NCBI GenBank assembly: GCA_020720905.1
Contig: DYNT01000001.1
Location: 1 to 35,664, forward strand
Source of the DNA: Micavibrio aeruginosavorus
GTDB lineage: Bacteria > Pseudomonadota > Alphaproteobacteria > UBA9219
Direction: 5' to 3'
DNA length: 35,664 nucleotides
The notes beneath the pieces were generated by a model. That model was not told the DNA's origin and did not search any database. It saw only the letters and a program-made list of their open reading frames with translations. The position numbers and the translations under genes are program-made. Of the stretch, positions 33,172-35,664 are shown piece after piece (the stretch's first letter is position 1; every line of letters starts with the position of its first letter).

Positions 33172-34206
33172 ATGGCCGATCACAACCAACCCATTATTAT
33201 TATCAGGAAAAAGAAAAAGGGCGGGCACGCGGGGCATCATGGCGGCGCGTGGAAGGTGGCTTATGCCGATTTCGTGACGGCCATGATGTCGTTCTTTTTG
33301 TTGCTTTGGCTTTTGAACGTCACCACGTCCGATCAACGCAAAGGCATCGCGGATTATTTTGCGCCGATGGCAATTTCGCATTCCGAAGGCGGCTCCGGCG
33401 GCGTGATGGGTGGCAAAGCGATCACGATGCCCGATGGGGCCGAGATTTCGGCGTCCTCGCCGCCTGGGCTTGATGATCGTTCGATGGCGACGGTTGGCAA
33501 GGGCGATGAGGGCGAGGAAGACGTCTTAGGCAAAAGTGAAACCTCAGCCGACGGCCATGCGGCAGAAGATAAAAAGGCTGAGGATAAGGCGGCGTTGACG
33601 CCAGAGGAAAAGCTGGCGCAAGCGCAAGACCAAGTGACGAAGGATGCCATTGCCTTGGCCGAGTCGATGAAGAAAGAAGAAGCCAAGTTCAAAGCGGCGG
33701 CCGAGATGTTGAAGCAAGCGCTTTTAGGCAATCCCGCGATGAAGGATTTGGCGGAGTATCTTGTGATCGATCAAACGCCAGAGGGGCTTCGCATTCAAAT
33801 TATCGATAAAGATAAGTTTTCGCTGTTTCCCTCTGGCTCGTCTAGCCCTTATGAAAAAGGGCGCGATTTGCTGCGCCTTGTCGGGCAGGTTCTCTCTAAA
33901 TTGCCGAATAAAATCTCGGTCACGGGCCATACGGACAGCAACCCTTATCCGACCGGATCGCGCCGCGATAATTGGGATCTGTCAACGGATCGCGCCAATG
34001 TGTCTCGCTCTGAATTAACGATAGGCGGCGTCGTGCGTGAGAGGATTGCGCGTGTGGTGGGGTTGGCGGATCAAGAGCCGTTTGTGCCGAACGATCCTAA
34101 AGATTCTCGCAACCGCCGTATCAGCATCGTTTTGCTAAGGCAAGCGACGCCGTTTGTGCTGAACCCGCCTGCGCTTCCCGCAGGCTCAACAAAGGAAACG
34201 CCATGA
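33172..34206 (+). CDS. motB: MotB flagellar stator protein
   Basis: A 344-residue stator subunit that anchors MotA to peptidoglycan. The N-terminus is basic (IIRKKKKGGHAGHHGG), and the single membrane helix AYADFVTAMMSFFLLLWLLN carries the proton-binding Asp32, the same number as in E. coli. An acidic, low-complexity linker runs from about 90 to 165. The OmpA-like domain follows (LRIQIIDKDKFSLFPSGSSSPYEKGRDLLRLVG ... VTGHTDSNPY ... NRRISIVLLR) and binds peptidoglycan. It overlaps fabI by 4 bp, an odd pairing that nonetheless implies co-transcription. Confidence 0.95.
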   Translation: MADHNQPIIIIRKKKKGGHAGHHGGAWKVAYADFVTAMMSFFLLLWLLNVTTSDQRKGIADYFAPMAISHSEGGSGGVMGGKAITMPDGAEISASSPPGLDDRSMATVGKGDEGEEDVLGKSETSADGHAAEDKKAEDKAALTPEEKLAQAQDQVTKDAIALAESMKKEEAKFKAAAEMLKQALLGNPAMKDLAEYLVIDQTPEGLRIQIIDKDKFSLFPSGSSSPYEKGRDLLRLVGQVLSKLPNKISVTGHTDSNPYPTGSRRDNWDLSTDRANVSRSELTIGGVVRERIARVVGLADQEPFVPNDPKDSRNRRISIVLLRQATPFVLNPPALPAGSTKETP

Positions 34207-34991
34207 CCTCTTTTTCTTCCGATACCATGAAGCAGCTTGCCGGTAAAAAAGGGCTTGTGATCGGCATCGCCAATGACAGCTCTATCGCGTGGGGCTGTGG
34301 CAAAGCGTTCAAGCGCTTTGGTGCAGATTTGGCCGTGACGTATTTGAATGAAAAAACGAAACAGTATGTCGCGCCCTTGGCCGAGAGGTTAGAGGCTTCC
34401 ATCTTTTTGCCGTGCGATGTGCAAGAAGCGGGCGCGTTAGAGGCTGTTTTTGCCGCGATTGAGAAGCAGTGGGGGCAGTTGGATTTTGTTTTGCACTCCA
34501 TCGCTTTCGCCCCGCGTGAGGATTTGCATGGCCGCTTGACCGATTCTTCGCAAGAGGGCTTTCGGATTGCGATGGACGTATCGTGCCATTCGTTTATACG
34601 GACGGCGAAATTGGCTGAGCCTTTGATGAAAAACGGCGGCAGCCTTTTCGCCATGAGCTATTACGGCGCGGAAAAAGTTGTTGAGCATTACAATTTGATG
34701 GGGCCTGTCAAAGCGGCGCTGGAGGCTAGCGTGCGCTATTTGGCTTATGAATTGGGCGGCAAGGGCATTCGCGTCCACGCCATTTCCCCAGGGCCGATTA
34801 AGACTCGCGCCGCCAGCGGCATTGCGCATTTTGACGAATTGATGGATAAAGCGGCCGAGCGCGCGCCGATGCAACGGCTTGTTTCCATCGATGATGTTGG
34901 CGCGGCCACGGCGTTGCTGGCGACCGATGCCGCCAAACTGATCACAGGGGAAACCCTTTATGTTGATGGCGGCCTTCACATTTTGGGGTAG
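34203..34991 (+). CDS. fabI: Enoyl-ACP reductase FabI
   Basis: A 262-residue short-chain dehydrogenase-type NADH enoyl-ACP reductase, the last reductive step of the type II fatty-acid elongation cycle. The nucleotide motif is VIGIANDSSIAWG at about 19-31, and HSIAFAP follows at 98-104. The FabI catalytic pattern Y-x9-Y-x6-K is seen as Tyr153, Tyr163 and Lys170 within SYYGAEKVVEHYNLMGPVK. The C-terminal GETLYVDGGLHILG is typical. Its ATG overlaps the motB stop by 4 bp, so its expression may follow that of the stator operon unless an internal promoter exists. Confidence 0.96.
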   Translation: MTSFSSDTMKQLAGKKGLVIGIANDSSIAWGCGKAFKRFGADLAVTYLNEKTKQYVAPLAERLEASIFLPCDVQEAGALEAVFAAIEKQWGQLDFVLHSIAFAPREDLHGRLTDSSQEGFRIAMDVSCHSFIRTAKLAEPLMKNGGSLFAMSYYGAEKVVEHYNLMGPVKAALEASVRYLAYELGGKGIRVHAISPGPIKTRAASGIAHFDELMDKAAERAPMQRLVSIDDVGAATALLATDAAKLITGETLYVDGGLHILG

Positions 34992-35062
34992 GCTATTAAT
35001 CCGACAATAAGTTGGTTTACAAAGAGATGAATAATCCTGTTGTCATGTGTGGACGCTCTCGT

Positions 35063-35082
35063 CCCGCCGCCCTTGCGGCGGG
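35063..35082. terminator. Strong hairpin between convergent fabI and DUF2155 genes
   Basis: CCCGCCGC and GCGGCGGG form a perfect 8-bp stem over CCTT, extended by imperfect CTCTCG/CGAAGAG arms. No T-run follows closely. It may act as a bidirectional terminator or be a dispersed palindromic repeat; GCGGGGAT follows, as at 11675-11684. The rest of 34992-35177 shows no gene. Confidence 0.5.
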
Positions 35083-35177
35083 CGAAGAGAGGGAGGGCGG
35101 GGATCCCGTTTGGTTTCTTTTAAATTTGCCAAATCTTGAACTGTTTTGAGTCTCTATGATTTTGTGCTTCTCCTTTT

Positions 35178-35582
35178 TTAAGGAGTCGTTGCCGTTGCGC
35201 TGCTCTTACATCCCATCAGCCATAAATCATAGACGGGATGCTCCATCGCTGATAAAGCGGGGCTCGAGGCGAACATCCAGCCCTTAAAAACGCCCGTTTC
35301 TGTTTGTCCCGTCTTCATTTCGCTGACCTCCAAAAAGGCCGCCGATTCCGGCGTTTCATCAGGGGTTGTTTCGCGGCAGCTATGCGCCGTAATGAAAAGC
35401 GTGCCAAACTTATAGGGTGTTTCCGTTTGGACATCGATTTCTTCGACCCGCGCCGTCACCTTGTCCAAAACGCGCAAAGTCGCCATGGGCTTTTCCACGC
35501 TGGGCGCAGCGGCATAAGCGGCAGGCGAGGCAGCCAACAACGCCACAATCCCACCCCAAAAAACGAGTGAGCGCCTCTTCAC
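35178..35582 (-). CDS. DUF2155 family exported protein
   Basis: A 134-residue exported protein. The start is GTG 35582, which overlaps the stop of the upstream gene as GTGA. The signal peptide MKRRSLVFWGGIVALLAASPAAYA is followed by the DUF2155 core: ATLRVLDKVTARVEEIDVQ, then FGTLFITAHSCRETTPDETPESAAFLEV, then VFKGWMFASSPALSAMEHPVYDLWLMGC. Two cysteines (HSC and MGC) probably pair. The family is typical of alphaproteobacteria and has no settled function that I know. It is translationally coupled to the partial gene to its right. Confidence 0.88.
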   Translation of the reverse strand: MKRRSLVFWGGIVALLAASPAAYAAAPSVEKPMATLRVLDKVTARVEEIDVQTETPYKFGTLFITAHSCRETTPDETPESAAFLEVSEMKTGQTETGVFKGWMFASSPALSAMEHPVYDLWLMGCKSSATATTP

Positions 35583-35664
35583 GGGAGCGTCGGCTCAGCC
35601 GCAGGAGCAGGAGCGACAGGAACGGGAGCCGCAGCGGGTGGCGCAGCGGGTGGCGCGGCGGGCG
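35579..35664 (-). CDS. C-terminal end of an Ala/Pro-rich protein (continues outside window)
   Basis: On the minus strand an open frame enters from the right edge, encodes only Ala, Pro, Val and a few other residues (PPAAPPAAAPVPVAPAP...EPTLP) and ends at a TGA that overlaps the DUF2155 GTG by GTGA. Such a tail is typical of a disordered C-terminus. The main domain lies outside. In many alphaproteobacteria an NDUFA12-like complex I subunit gene precedes the DUF2155 gene, so that is a possible identity, not supported by the visible part. Confidence 0.55.
   Translation of the reverse strand, partial: PAAPPAAPPAAAPVPVAPAPAAEPTLP

Noticed and set aside
32587..33381. A 264-codon minus-strand frame opposite motA/motB
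   Set aside because: Arg/His-rich composition and full overlap with clear stator genes mark it as a shadow frame.

Overview
The window looks like alphaproteobacterial chromosome. The signs are a Cpa-type tad gene order, an alphaproteobacterial MotA/MotB pair followed by fabI, a DUF2155 gene, and a perfect CtrA-type site (TTAA-N7-TTAA). By eye, G+C is close to 50% in the left half and clearly higher in the right half. A chromosomal I-type secretion locus next to a type IVb pilus locus recalls Micavibrio-like predatory lineages, but that placement is inference from gene content only.

Region 1 (1-7.2 kb, + strand): four tandem paralogues of a Cys-rich exported protein family that I do not recognise. 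The first is cut by the window edge. Copies 1 and 2 share an almost identical 620-bp core between diverged ends, which suggests recent gene conversion. They are followed by a helical protein of unknown function and a lytic transglycosylase.

Region 2 (7.2-11.6 kb, +): a DsbC-like thiol-disulfide protein, a small membrane protein, and the type IVB (Dot/Icm, IncI Tra) genes dotD-dotC-dotB-icmT. These supply outer-membrane lipoprotein, outer-membrane partner, ATPase and inner-membrane parts. No relaxase or coupling protein is visible.

Region 3 (11.9-21.0 kb, +): an R64 thin-pilus-like type IVb pilus operon. It holds a double TcpQ/N0-domain protein, PilN secretin, PilO, PilP, PilQ ATPase, PilR and two class-IV prepilins, and ends at a probable terminator. 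In IncI plasmids this pilus and the Tra system serve the same apparatus, so regions 1-3 probably form one envelope machine, with the Cys-rich paralogues as candidate secreted, surface or core-complex parts.

Region 4 (21.1-23.4 kb, +): two small exported proteins (Spy/CpxP-like and His-rich), 5-formyltetrahydrofolate cyclo-ligase, and a low-molecular-weight phosphatase/ArsC-fold protein whose catalytic Cys is Ser.

Region 5 (23.4-31.8 kb, - strand): a tad/cpa operon transcribed right to left, cpaA-cpaB-cpaC-cpaD-cpaE-cpaF-tadB-tadC. I found no flp pilin gene. A 441-bp divergent region holding CtrA-like sites separates it from motA-motB-fabI on the + strand. The right end holds a DUF2155 gene and the Ala/Pro-rich end of another gene, both on the - strand. 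I saw no tRNA, rRNA, CRISPR array, IS element or attachment site.
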